Source: Clostridia bacterium (GTDB taxonomy: Bacteria; Bacillota; Clostridia; Christensenellales; Aristaeellaceae). Taken from it: a stretch of 64,000 nt of DNA. Below, one piece after another: positions 9,356 to 15,622 of the stretch (its first letter is position 1; each line of letters starts with the position of its first letter). Below the pieces are notes generated by a model. That model had not been told where the DNA came from, did not search any database, and saw only the letters and a list, made by a program, of their open reading frames with translations. The position numbers and the translations under genes were made by a program. Where the stretch lies: positions 1 to 64,000 of the forward strand of contig JAFRPG010000105.1 of the NCBI GenBank assembly GCA_017429265.1, in the 5' to 3' direction.

Positions 9356-9982
9356 ATGGACCGATACGTCACCGGCGCCGTGATCCGAAGGCTCCGCGAG
9401 GGCAAAGGGATGACCCAGGAGGAGCTGGCCCGGCGGATCCATGTCAGCGGGAAGGCCGTGAGCAAATGGGAAACAGGCCAGGGGTTCCCGGATCTCAGTC
9501 TTCTCGATCCCCTGGCCAGGGCGCTTGATATCTCTGTGATCGAACTCATGTCCGGAGAGGACAGGCGGAACGGGAATCGCTCCGCCAACATGCTGAAAAG
9601 CCGCTTCTATGTCTGTCCGGTGTGCGGAAACGTGATCCTTGCCGCCGGCGAGGCCGTGATCTCGTGCTGCGGCATCACCCTGCCGCCGCTCACTCCGGAG
9701 GTTCCGGATGCCGGACATGCCCTTCGGGTCGCGGTGTCGGAAGACGAGTACTACGTCTCCTCGGACCATCCGATGGAGAAGGATCACTGCCTCTCGTTCC
9801 TCGCGGCGGTGTCGGATCAGAGCGTACACCTGGTGAAGCTGTATCCCGAGGGCGCGGCGGAAGCGAGGTTCGGGATACGCGGTGTCCGCTGCCTGCTCGC
9901 TTACTGCAGCCGGCACGGGCTGTTCCGGCTGGGTCGGGAAGCCTTCGGGACGGACGTTACTCCCGCACCGTACCGGACCTGA
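9356..9982 (+). CDS. XRE-family regulator fused to a desulfoferrodoxin-like iron domain, 208 aa
   Basis: N-terminal Cro/CI helix-turn-helix (about residues 5-60, 'MTQEELARRIHVSGKAVSKWETG'-type, split here as seen). After a linker, 'YVCPVCGNVI...CC' is like the small rubredoxin-type lead-in of desulfoferrodoxin, and the tail has 'SSDHPMEKDH' and 'LLAYCSRHGLF', matching the His and Cys ligands of the superoxide-reductase iron site (HPM..H and C..HG). A redox- or iron-sensing regulator is inferred. ATG at 9356 is preferred (GGAGG 8 bp ahead); ATG 9353 and GTG 9347 are alternatives. Its end overlaps the converging hydrolase gene by 26 bp. Confidence 0.85.
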   Translation: MDRYVTGAVIRRLREGKGMTQEELARRIHVSGKAVSKWETGQGFPDLSLLDPLARALDISVIELMSGEDRRNGNRSANMLKSRFYVCPVCGNVILAAGEAVISCCGITLPPLTPEVPDAGHALRVAVSEDEYYVSSDHPMEKDHCLSFLAAVSDQSVHLVKLYPEGAAEARFGIRGVRCLLAYCSRHGLFRLGREAFGTDVTPAPYRT

Positions 9983-10757
9983 GGTCTGTCAGCCACCCGC
10001 GGATGAGCGTCCGCATGCGCTCCGGCTCGCGGTCAAAATGGTGGGTTTCGCCGGGGATGATCTCCAGACGGCAATTCCGGTACAGCTCGGCAGCCCGCAC
10101 GGAGTCCTCCGGCGGGACGACGTCGTCCTCACTGCCGTGGAGCAGGAGCACCGGGCCCGCGTAGCGCCCGATCGCATCCTCCGCGCGGACCGTCTGTGCG
10201 ATGCGGATGTAGTTCCCGTCCAGCGTCAGATCCTTGATCGTCGGGATCTCATCCGGAATGCGGAGCGGATCGAAGCGCACGCCCAGCATGCAGCCCTCCC
10301 GGGCGCACCGGGGGATCATGAAGGCCGGCGCACGGAGGATCAGCCCGCTGACGCGGTCGGCCTCGATCGCGCCGGCGAGCGCCGCCGTGAGGCCGCCCTG
10401 TGAGTGGCCCGAGAGCAGGATCTCCGTCACGAAGTCGAGTTTCCGGGCATCATCGATCAGAGCGATCGTGTTGGAGATCCATTTGTGCAAAGTGTGCTTC
10501 CGGAATTCGCCCCCGCTCTCGCCATGGCCGTAGAGATCGGCGCGGAGCGTGGCAAAACCGGCCTCGTGCATTGCCCGGCAGGCCGCGATGTTGTGCGGAC
10601 GGTCCTTGGAGCTCGAAAAGCCGTGCAGCACGATCACCAGCGGGCATCGCTCCGTCCCCACTGGTCTCTCCAGCACCGCGCTCAGTGCGATCCCGTCATC
10701 CATGACCGTCCGACGCGTCCGCACGCAGCCGTCATCCGTGCGTCCATCCTTCCGCAT
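9957..10757 (-). CDS. Alpha/beta hydrolase, cinnamoyl/feruloyl-esterase-like, 266 aa
   Basis: Serine esterase fold: oxyanion region 'VIVLHGFSSSKDR' (about 42-54), nucleophile elbow GHSQGG with Ser119, acid Asp in 'LLLHGSEDDVVPP' and His in 'ETHHFD'. The insert 'IPDEIPTIKDLTLDGNYIRI' resembles the lid of Butyrivibrio cinnamoyl esterase Est1E as I recall it, suggesting release of hydroxycinnamates from plant polymer fragments. No signal peptide. The ATG at 10757 follows AAGGAGGG; longer upstream frames are not supported. Own promoter at 10804-10832. Substrate remains inference. Confidence 0.85.
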   Translation of the reverse strand: MRKDGRTDDGCVRTRRTVMDDGIALSAVLERPVGTERCPLVIVLHGFSSSKDRPHNIAACRAMHEAGFATLRADLYGHGESGGEFRKHTLHKWISNTIALIDDARKLDFVTEILLSGHSQGGLTAALAGAIEADRVSGLILRAPAFMIPRCAREGCMLGVRFDPLRIPDEIPTIKDLTLDGNYIRIAQTVRAEDAIGRYAGPVLLLHGSEDDVVPPEDSVRAAELYRNCRLEIIPGETHHFDREPERMRTLIRGWLTDLRSGTVRE

Positions 10758-10803
10758 GACCGATCCCTCCTTGACTGCCGGTTTACCCGGCATCCCTGCT
10801 CCG

Positions 10804-10832
10804 AGCATATAATCATTCTCCCCATCTGTCAA
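10804..10832 (-). promoter_or_regulatory. Promoter of the cinnamoyl-esterase-like gene
   Basis: Read leftward: TTGACA (10827-10832), 17-bp spacer, TATGCT (10804-10809). Divergent from the promoter at 10890-10918. Confidence 0.75.
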
Positions 10833-10889
10833 GCGAGGCCGTACCCGTCCGTTCCGAATGCGTGTTTCCCCGGCGCAACAGCGCGTTGC

Positions 10890-10918
10890 TTGACAGCGGT
10901 TCCGTTTTCTGCCATGAT
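10890..10918 (+). promoter_or_regulatory. Promoter of the XRE/zinc-ribbon regulator
   Basis: TTGACA (10890-10895), 17-bp spacer, CATGAT (10913-10918), 32 bp before the start codon. Confidence 0.6.
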
Positions 10919-10950
10919 GAAGCCGAACGAAACGGAAGGAGGATGATCCC

Positions 10951-11394
10951 ATGGAACCCTGCACGATTCTCAAGGATCTGCGAGAGAAGCACAACTGGAC
11001 GCAGGAGGAGCTGGCCGGGCGCGTCCTGGTCACCCGCCAGGCCGTCAGCCGCTGGGAGAACGGCGAAACGCAGCCCAACACGGAGACACTCAAGCTGCTG
11101 TCGGCGCAGTTCGGCGTGTCCATCAACACCCTGCTCGGCTCCCCCCGGACGCTGTTCTGCCAGTGCTGCGGCATGCCGCTCACGGAAGACGGCATGATCA
11201 GCCGGGAGCCCGACGGCAGCTTCAACGAGGACTACTGCCGCTGGTGCTACGCCGACGGAGAGTTCACCTACCCGACCGTCGACTCGCTGGTCGATTTCCT
11301 CATGGCACACATGCCGAACCCCGGCGGCGTGCCGGATGAGGAGCGCCGGGCGACGTACACGGGCCATCTCTCGCAGCTGAAGCACTGGAGCTGA
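10951..11394 (+). CDS. XRE-family regulator with C-terminal zinc ribbon, 147 aa
   Basis: N-terminal Cro/CI HTH (about residues 7-62, with 'TQEELAGRVLVTRQAVSRWE'). The second half starts 'FCQCCGMPLTEDGM', continues to 'DYCRWCYADGEF' and so carries a CxxC...CxxC zinc ribbon (about 69-95), followed by a short helical tail ending 'GHLSQLKHWS'. This layout is common in Clostridia as a putative zinc-ribbon transcriptional regulator, role unknown. ATG at 10951 with GGAAGGAGG. Divergent from the esterase gene, which it might control. Ends at a strong terminator. Confidence 0.88.
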   Translation: MEPCTILKDLREKHNWTQEELAGRVLVTRQAVSRWENGETQPNTETLKLLSAQFGVSINTLLGSPRTLFCQCCGMPLTEDGMISREPDGSFNEDYCRWCYADGEFTYPTVDSLVDFLMAHMPNPGGVPDEERRATYTGHLSQLKHWS

Positions 11395-11408
11395 GCCCCT
11401 CCTTCACG

Positions 11409-11434
11409 GCAGCGGACAGACCGCTGCTTTTTTT
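11409..11434 (+). terminator. Rho-independent terminator after the XRE/zinc-ribbon gene
   Basis: Stem GCAGCGG (11409-11415) / CCGCTGC (11421-11427), loop ACAGA, then seven T. Confidence 0.9.
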
Positions 11435-11455
11435 CGCAGTACAGCAAAGAAAGTG

Positions 11456-11513
11456 CGAACATGTGTTTGACTTTTGGGCTGACTGTGCTATACTGTATGC
11501 GAACAATCGTTTG
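11456..11513 (+). promoter_or_regulatory. lexA promoter with two LexA (SOS) boxes
   Basis: Box 1 CGAACATGTGTTTG (11456-11469) and box 2 CGAACAATCGTTTG (11500-11513) both fit the Gram-positive consensus CGAAC-N4-GTTYG. They bracket the core promoter TTGACT (11467-11472), 16 bp, TATACT (11489-11494), so LexA would block its own promoter from both sides. Confidence 0.92.
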
Positions 11514-11530
11514 CAAAGGAAGTGCTTGCG

Positions 11531-12124
11531 ATGCAGAGGCCGCGCGGAGACAACCAGCAGCGCATTCTGGAGTATATCAGGACCACGATCCAGGCCAAGG
11601 GCTATCCGCCCTCGGTGCGGGAGATCGCCGCCGCGGTGGGGCTCAAGTCGACCTCCACCGTGCACGGCCACCTGCAGCGCCTGGAGAAGCGCGGTCTTCT
11701 TCATCGGGACGCCATGAAGCCGCGGGCCATGGAGGTCGTCGGCGAGAACGGGGGCAAGCCGGTCCCCGTCCTCGGCAACGTTACCGCAGGCCTGCCGATC
11801 CTGGCCGAGGAATGCCTCGACGAGTTCGTCATGCTGCCCGAGGCCATGCTCGGCGACGGCGAGCATTTTGTGCTGCTCGTGCACGGCGACAGCATGATCG
11901 AGGCCGGCATCCTCGACGGCGACCACATCATCGTCCGCCGCCAGCAGGAGGCGAACAACGGTGACATCGTCGTGGCCATGATCGACGACAGCGCCACGGT
12001 GAAGCGCTACTACCGCGAGAGCGGCCATTTCCGCCTCCAGCCGGAGAACGCAAGCATGGAACCGATCATCGTTGACGAGGTGACCATCCTCGGCAAGGTC
12101 ATCTCCCTCTACCGCGTCCTGTGA
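11531..12124 (+). CDS. lexA: SOS repressor LexA, 197 aa
   Basis: N-terminal winged helix (residues 1-65, '[20 protein letters not shown]'), Ala86-Gly87 self-cleavage site in 'NVTAGLP', and the catalytic pair Ser121 ('HGDSM') and Lys158 ('ATVKRYY'). RecA-stimulated cleavage derepresses the DNA-damage regulon. The ATG at 11531 is preferred over a GTG at 11522, with AAAGGAAG ahead. Two SOS boxes lie in its own promoter. Followed 16 bp on by the methionine sulfoxide reductase gene, probably co-transcribed. Confidence 0.98.
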   Translation: MQRPRGDNQQRILEYIRTTIQAKGYPPSVREIAAAVGLKSTSTVHGHLQRLEKRGLLHRDAMKPRAMEVVGENGGKPVPVLGNVTAGLPILAEECLDEFVMLPEAMLGDGEHFVLLVHGDSMIEAGILDGDHIIVRRQQEANNGDIVVAMIDDSATVKRYYRESGHFRLQPENASMEPIIVDEVTILGKVISLYRVL

Positions 12125-12140
12125 CCCATCGGAGGACAGC

Positions 12141-12629
12141 ATGAACGACAACGACCGCTCCCCTGTTGACTACGACCTGCTCGGACGTCAGCTTGAATCC
12201 CTGATGGAGGGCTGCACGCACGCCCTGCCGGTGCTGGCCAACGCGGCCGCCCTGCTCTGGCAGGAGCTCCCCGGCCTCAACTGGGCCGGCTTTTACCTGC
12301 GGAAGGACCGGTGCCTCCTGCTCGGGCCCTTCCAGGGCAAACCCGCCTGCACGGTGATCGCCTTCGGACGCGGTGTCTGCGGCACGGCAGCCGCTCGCAC
12401 GGAGACCCAGCGCGTGCCCGACGTCCACGCTTTTCCGGGACATATCGCCTGCGACAGTGCCTCCAACAGCGAGATCGTGGTCCCGCTGGTCGCGGAGGAC
12501 GGTCACCTGCTCGGCGTGATGGATCTGGACAGTCCGCTGACGGACCGCTTCAGCGGGGACGATCAGCGCGGACTGGAGTCTTTCGCCCGGATCCTGGCCT
12601 CGGCGGACTGGTCCGGCCTGGCTCTGTGA
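12141..12629 (+). CDS. msrC: Free methionine-(R)-sulfoxide reductase (GAF fold), 162 aa
   Basis: Reduces free methionine-R-sulfoxide, an antioxidant function. The GAF fold contains 'GPFQGKPAC' (Cys70), 'FGRGVCGTAA' (Cys80) and 'FPGHIACDSASNSEIV' (Cys104); the 10- and 24-residue spacings match the three catalytic cysteines of the E. coli enzyme (84, 94, 118). Full length. ATG at 12141 with GGAGGACAGC upstream. Sits in the lexA transcript, which would couple it to DNA damage; that coupling is inference. Confidence 0.95.
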   Translation: MNDNDRSPVDYDLLGRQLESLMEGCTHALPVLANAAALLWQELPGLNWAGFYLRKDRCLLLGPFQGKPACTVIAFGRGVCGTAAARTETQRVPDVHAFPGHIACDSASNSEIVVPLVAEDGHLLGVMDLDSPLTDRFSGDDQRGLESFARILASADWSGLAL

Positions 12630-12674
12630 CCCAACCGCCGGGAAAACCGGGGAGCTTTTTGTTCTGATTTCCCA

Positions 12675-12714
12675 TCTTTTTTTGCCAAATGAGCCTCCGG
12701 GAGGCAAAAAAAGA
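12675..12714. terminator. Symmetric A/T-flanked hairpin after lexA-msrC
   Basis: TCTTTTTTTGCC (12675-12686) pairs with GGCAAAAAAAGA (12703-12714), enclosing a second palindrome GCCTCCGGGAGGC (12693-12705). The T-tract leads rather than follows the stem on the + strand, so it is an atypical terminator; the two pairings are mutually exclusive. Confidence 0.45.
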
Positions 12715-12715
12715 C

Positions 12716-12744
12716 TGTACAAGCGCGCGAATTTGTGCTATATT
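12716..12744 (+). promoter_or_regulatory. Probable promoter of the zinc-ribbon gene
   Basis: TGTACA (12716-12721), 17 bp, TATATT (12739-12744). The -35 matches 4 of 6 consensus bases. Confidence 0.45.
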
Positions 12745-12791
12745 GCCTCCATGAGCCCACCGATCTCACAGTGTCCTCCTTGGTGCCACGC

Positions 12792-12831
12792 ATCCAATGC
12801 AAGCCAACCGGGAAGCCTGAATCCATTGGAT
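12792..12831 (+). promoter_or_regulatory. Stem-loop in the 5' leader of the zinc-ribbon gene
   Basis: Perfect 8-bp stem ATCCAATG (12792-12799) / CATTGGAT (12824-12831) with a 24-base loop, ending 30 bases before the start codon in a ~110-base leader. It could be an RNA control element; no known riboswitch was recognised. Confidence 0.4.
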
Positions 12832-12861
12832 GGGTGAATCAATCTTAGGAGGGAAACCACC

Positions 12862-13149
12862 ATGTACCAGGATGAAACCCTGACCTGTCGTGACTGCGGC
12901 CGCGAGTTTGTCTTCTCCGCCTCCGAACAGGCCTACTTTGCAGAGCGCGGATTCCAGAACAAGCCCACCCGCTGCCTCGAGTGCCGCCGTGCGAAGCGCA
13001 ACGCCACCAACGGCGGAACCGCCCGTCAGTACTTCAAGGTGATCTGCGACGGCTGCGGCAAGGAGACCGAGGTCCCCTTCCAGCCCCGTGGCGACCGCCC
13101 CGTCTACTGCCGCGAGTGCTTCCAGGCGCAGAATCAGGGCCGCTATTGA
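12862..13149 (+). CDS. Two-domain zinc-ribbon protein (zf-trcl plus CxxC-x17-CxxC), 95 aa
   Basis: The first half has 'CRDCGREF' and 'CLECRRAKR', the pattern of the probable zinc-ribbon family zf-trcl, with the usual 'FSASEQAYFAERGF' between. The second half has 'CDGCGKETEV' and 'YCREC' spaced exactly as a CxxC-x17-CxxC domain. Eight cysteines should bind two zinc ions. Function unknown; such small proteins are widespread and abundant in anaerobic Firmicutes. ATG at 12862 with TTAGGAGGG ahead; own structured leader and terminator, so it looks monocistronic. Confidence 0.9.
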   Translation: MYQDETLTCRDCGREFVFSASEQAYFAERGFQNKPTRCLECRRAKRNATNGGTARQYFKVICDGCGKETEVPFQPRGDRPVYCRECFQAQNQGRY

Positions 13150-13158
13150 TGCGAAAAG

Positions 13159-13184
13159 CCGCTGCCGCGAGGCAGCGGTTTCTT
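13159..13184 (+). terminator. Terminator of the zinc-ribbon gene
   Basis: Stem CCGCTGCC (13159-13166) / GGCAGCGG (13171-13178), loop GCGA, then TTTCTT. Confidence 0.85.
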
Positions 13185-13227
13185 ATTGCCGCAAAACACG
13201 GAAACCGAACGGAAGGAGACGATCGGC

Positions 13228-14103
13228 ATGTCTGAGCAGGCACAGAAGCTCATCGAGGAGTTTACCCGGAATGATGACATCCGCGACGCGGGCCTCACCC
13301 AGCCGGAGGATGTGGAGCGCCTGGACGACATCGTCTACGGCGGCAACGCCCGGTGGCAGGTGATGGACCTCTACCGCCCGAAGGGCTGCGCGGACAGGCT
13401 CCCGGTCATCGTCAGCGTCCACGGCGGCGGCTGGGTCTACGGCGACAAGGAGCGCTATCAGTACTACTGCATGGACCTGGCCCGGCGCGGCTTTGCCGTG
13501 GCGAACTTCACCTACCGCCTGGCCCCGATGTTCAAGTTCCCGGCTCCGCTGGAGGACCTGAACCTCGTCATGACCTGGCTGAAGGCCCGCGCGGAGGAGC
13601 GGCGGCTCGACATGGGCAATCTGTTCGCCGTGGGTGATTCCGCCGGTGCCCACTGTCTGGGGCTCTACAGCGACATCCTCTGCAATCCGGCCTATGCCGC
13701 GCGCTTCCCCTTCACGGTGCCCGAGGGACTCTGTCTGCGCGCCGTCGCCCTCAACTGCGGCGTCTACCGCATGGCCCCGCTCCGGGACGACGAGCCCTCC
13801 CTGCTTCGGGATTACCTTCCCCTCGGCGGTACTCCGGAGGAGATCCGCATGCTCGACATCTGCGGGAACATGGGCGACCGTTTCCCGCCGGCCTTCATCA
13901 TGACCGCCCCGCAGGACTTTCTCAAGCCGCAAGCCGCCGTCCTCGCCGCGCAGCTCGCGGAGAAGAACACGGAGCACGTGCTGCGCTTCTACGTGGACGA
14001 TGCGTGCTCACTGGCCCATGTGTTCCATCTGAACATCCGCAGTCCGTGGGCCGGGATGTGCAACGACGACGAGTGCGCTTTCTTCCGCGCGCACATCGTC
14101 TGA
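13228..14103 (+). CDS. Alpha/beta hydrolase of the HSL/BD-FAE type, 291 aa
   Basis: Esterase/lipase-like enzyme with the HGGGW oxyanion motif at residues 65-69, nucleophile motif GDSAG at 136-140 (Ser138), acid Asp likely in 'TAPQDFL', and base His in 'SLAHVFHL'. 'TYRLAPMFKFPAPLEDL' is typical of the hormone-sensitive-lipase/acetylxylan-esterase-like group. Cytoplasmic (no signal). The ATG at 13228 has GGAAGGAGA upstream; the longer frame from 13186 overlaps the preceding terminator and is not preferred. No separate promoter was clear; it may rely on read-through. Confidence 0.88.
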   Translation: MSEQAQKLIEEFTRNDDIRDAGLTQPEDVERLDDIVYGGNARWQVMDLYRPKGCADRLPVIVSVHGGGWVYGDKERYQYYCMDLARRGFAVANFTYRLAPMFKFPAPLEDLNLVMTWLKARAEERRLDMGNLFAVGDSAGAHCLGLYSDILCNPAYAARFPFTVPEGLCLRAVALNCGVYRMAPLRDDEPSLLRDYLPLGGTPEEIRMLDICGNMGDRFPPAFIMTAPQDFLKPQAAVLAAQLAEKNTEHVLRFYVDDACSLAHVFHLNIRSPWAGMCNDDECAFFRAHIV

Positions 14104-14125
14104 CCCAGGCAAACCGATACGAAAA

Positions 14126-14402
14126 GAGGTTCTTCACGGAAAGCTCGGGAAAACCATATAGGAGAGGGTCCGCGCTCTGCGGAGCGCGCCAGGGGCTTTC
14201 CGATCGCCCCTGGACCCTTCGGGTTCGCATCTTCCTTGTTTGGTATTGGACAAAGCAACGTTGATAAAAACCTTGCAATTCCAGAGCCTATCATTAACGG
14301 AACGGCCCGAAGGAGTCCAGAGGGCGATCGGAAAGCCCTCTGGTGCGCCCGCAGGTGCATCCCCTCATCAACGAAGTTTCCCTAGCAAATCGTGAAGAGC
14401 CC
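14126..14402. repeat. Inverted pair of the ~97-bp dispersed repeat
   Basis: The left arm (about 14126-14223) reversed and complemented aligns along its length with the right arm (about 14306-14402). The best-conserved part is 14177-14223 against 14306-14354, around the core CCGATCG/CGATCGG. Between the arms lie 82 bp, A/T-rich, with no gene. The right arm matches copy A at the window start. This fills the 350-bp space between the hydrolase and mreB genes. It could fold as a long cruciform, or be a MITE-like or REP-like element; no transposase or clear target duplication was seen. Confidence 0.75.
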
Positions 14403-14405
14403 GAA

Positions 14406-14435
14406 AAGAAGCCCGCCGCAGATGACGGGCTTCTT
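14406..14435 (-). terminator. Terminator of mreB
   Basis: Stem AAGAAGCCCG (14406-14415) / CGGGCTTCTT (14426-14435); leftward it is followed by TTCGGGCTC and the U-rich arm itself supplies the T-run. Confidence 0.7.
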
Positions 14436-14454
14436 TGAATTGACGGATTCGGGT

Positions 14455-15480
14455 TCACCGCCGCCAGTGGCGTTTGGTGCCGCTGAGCAGGGCGCGCATG
14501 GCGGGCGTGTTCTCCAAGGCCTGTCCGCAGCCAAGCACCACGCTGGCCTGGGGATCCTCCGCGGCCGCGCATGGAATCCGCAGCTGCTGGTAGACGGCGT
14601 CCTGTAGTCCGCTCAGGGCCGCGCCGCCGCCGGTCAGGATGATCCCCTCCTCAAAGATGTCCGCGGCCAGTTGGGGCGGGGTGCGCTCGATCACGGCCTG
14701 GATCGCCTCGATCAGGGCGTTGACGGGCTCCCGGAGAGCGTCGTAGACGTCGCGGGAGGAGATGGGCAGGGTCTTGGGGAGGCCGGTGATCAGGTTGCGC
14801 CCCGTGGCGTCCATGGTCACGGTGTCGGCGGGCTCGATCGCGCTGCCGAGGTTGATCTTGAGCTCCTCCGCCGTACGTTCGCCGATCAGGAGGCTGTGCT
14901 TTTTCCGGACATAACGGATGATCGCGTCGTCGAAGTAATCGCCGCCCAGGGGGATGCAGGTGCCGACCGTGACCTCGTTCATGGAGAGCACGGCGATGTC
15001 GGTCGCGCCGGCGCCGATGTCCACGATCATGCTGCCGTACGCCTCATCAAAGCGCATGCCGATGCCGAGAGCCGCGGCGATCGGGCGCTCGAGCAGCTGG
15101 GTGCGGCGCATGCCCGCGTCGAACATGATGCTGATGATCGACCGGCGCTCCATCTCGTTGACGCCCGTCGGAACGGAGATCACGGCGCGGGGACGGGAGA
15201 ACACATGCCTTCCGACGGCACGGGTCACCATCTCCGTCAGCAGGGTCTTGACCAGGTCGTAGTCCAGAACGCTTCCCTGGCGGAGGGGACGGATCGCCTG
15301 CATGCTGCCGGGGGTACGCCCCACCAGACGGTAGGCCTCCTCGCCGACCGCCATCACGCGGCTCTGCTCCTTGTCCACGGCGACGACCGCCGGTTCCCGC
15401 AGGATGATGCCGCGTCCGCGCATACAGATCAGAACGTGGGACGTCCCGAGATCCACACCGATATCCCGCACCCTCGCCAT
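14455..15480 (-). CDS. mreB: Rod-shape determining protein MreB/Mbl, 341 aa
   Basis: Bacterial actin that guides cell-wall elongation at the membrane. Actin-fold phosphate loops 'DIGVDLGTSHVLI' (start) and 'SMIVDIGAGATDIAVLS' (about 160), plus the adenosine loop 'GIILTGGGAALSGL' near 285. The ATG at 15480 with AGAGAGGG upstream is preferred to a start 11 codons earlier. No mreC/mreD follows, so it is a stand-alone paralogue, perhaps Mbl-like. Own promoter at 15516-15544, divergent from glnN. Confidence 0.93.
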   Translation of the reverse strand: MARVRDIGVDLGTSHVLICMRGRGIILREPAVVAVDKEQSRVMAVGEEAYRLVGRTPGSMQAIRPLRQGSVLDYDLVKTLLTEMVTRAVGRHVFSRPRAVISVPTGVNEMERRSIISIMFDAGMRRTQLLERPIAAALGIGMRFDEAYGSMIVDIGAGATDIAVLSMNEVTVGTCIPLGGDYFDDAIIRYVRKKHSLLIGERTAEELKINLGSAIEPADTVTMDATGRNLITGLPKTLPISSRDVYDALREPVNALIEAIQAVIERTPPQLAADIFEEGIILTGGGAALSGLQDAVYQQLRIPCAAAEDPQASVVLGCGQALENTPAMRALLSGTKRHWRR

Positions 15481-15515
15481 GCAATCCCTCTCTCTTCCAC
15501 ATGGAGTACCCAATG

Positions 15516-15544
15516 ATTATACCATCGTTTCCCGGAATCGTAAA
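15516..15544 (-). promoter_or_regulatory. Promoter of mreB
   Basis: Read leftward: TTTACG (15539-15544), 17 bp, TATAAT (15516-15521). Confidence 0.65.
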
Positions 15545-15557
15545 GGGGGAAACGCGC

Positions 15558-15587
15558 TTGACAACAGCGGCCCGCCTATCATATAAT
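15558..15587 (+). promoter_or_regulatory. Promoter of glnN
   Basis: TTGACA (15558-15563), 18-bp spacer, TATAAT (15582-15587), 35 bp before the start codon. Confidence 0.8.
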
Positions 15588-15622
15588 CCGCATGATTCCT
15601 ACCATAAAAGGAGGCGGCAGGC

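Noticed and set aside
8348-9916. 522-aa leftward frame overlapping nadK
   Set aside because: Out-of-frame shadow of nadK and the HTH gene; the nadK frame has the family motifs.
12751-12837. 28-codon frame in the leader of the zinc-ribbon gene
   Set aside because: No ribosome site and it overlaps the stem-loop; kept only as part of the leader.
14406-14435. Hairpin as part of the dispersed repeat
   Set aside because: It lies just past the repeat arm, is not present in copy A in the same form and serves better as the mreB terminator.
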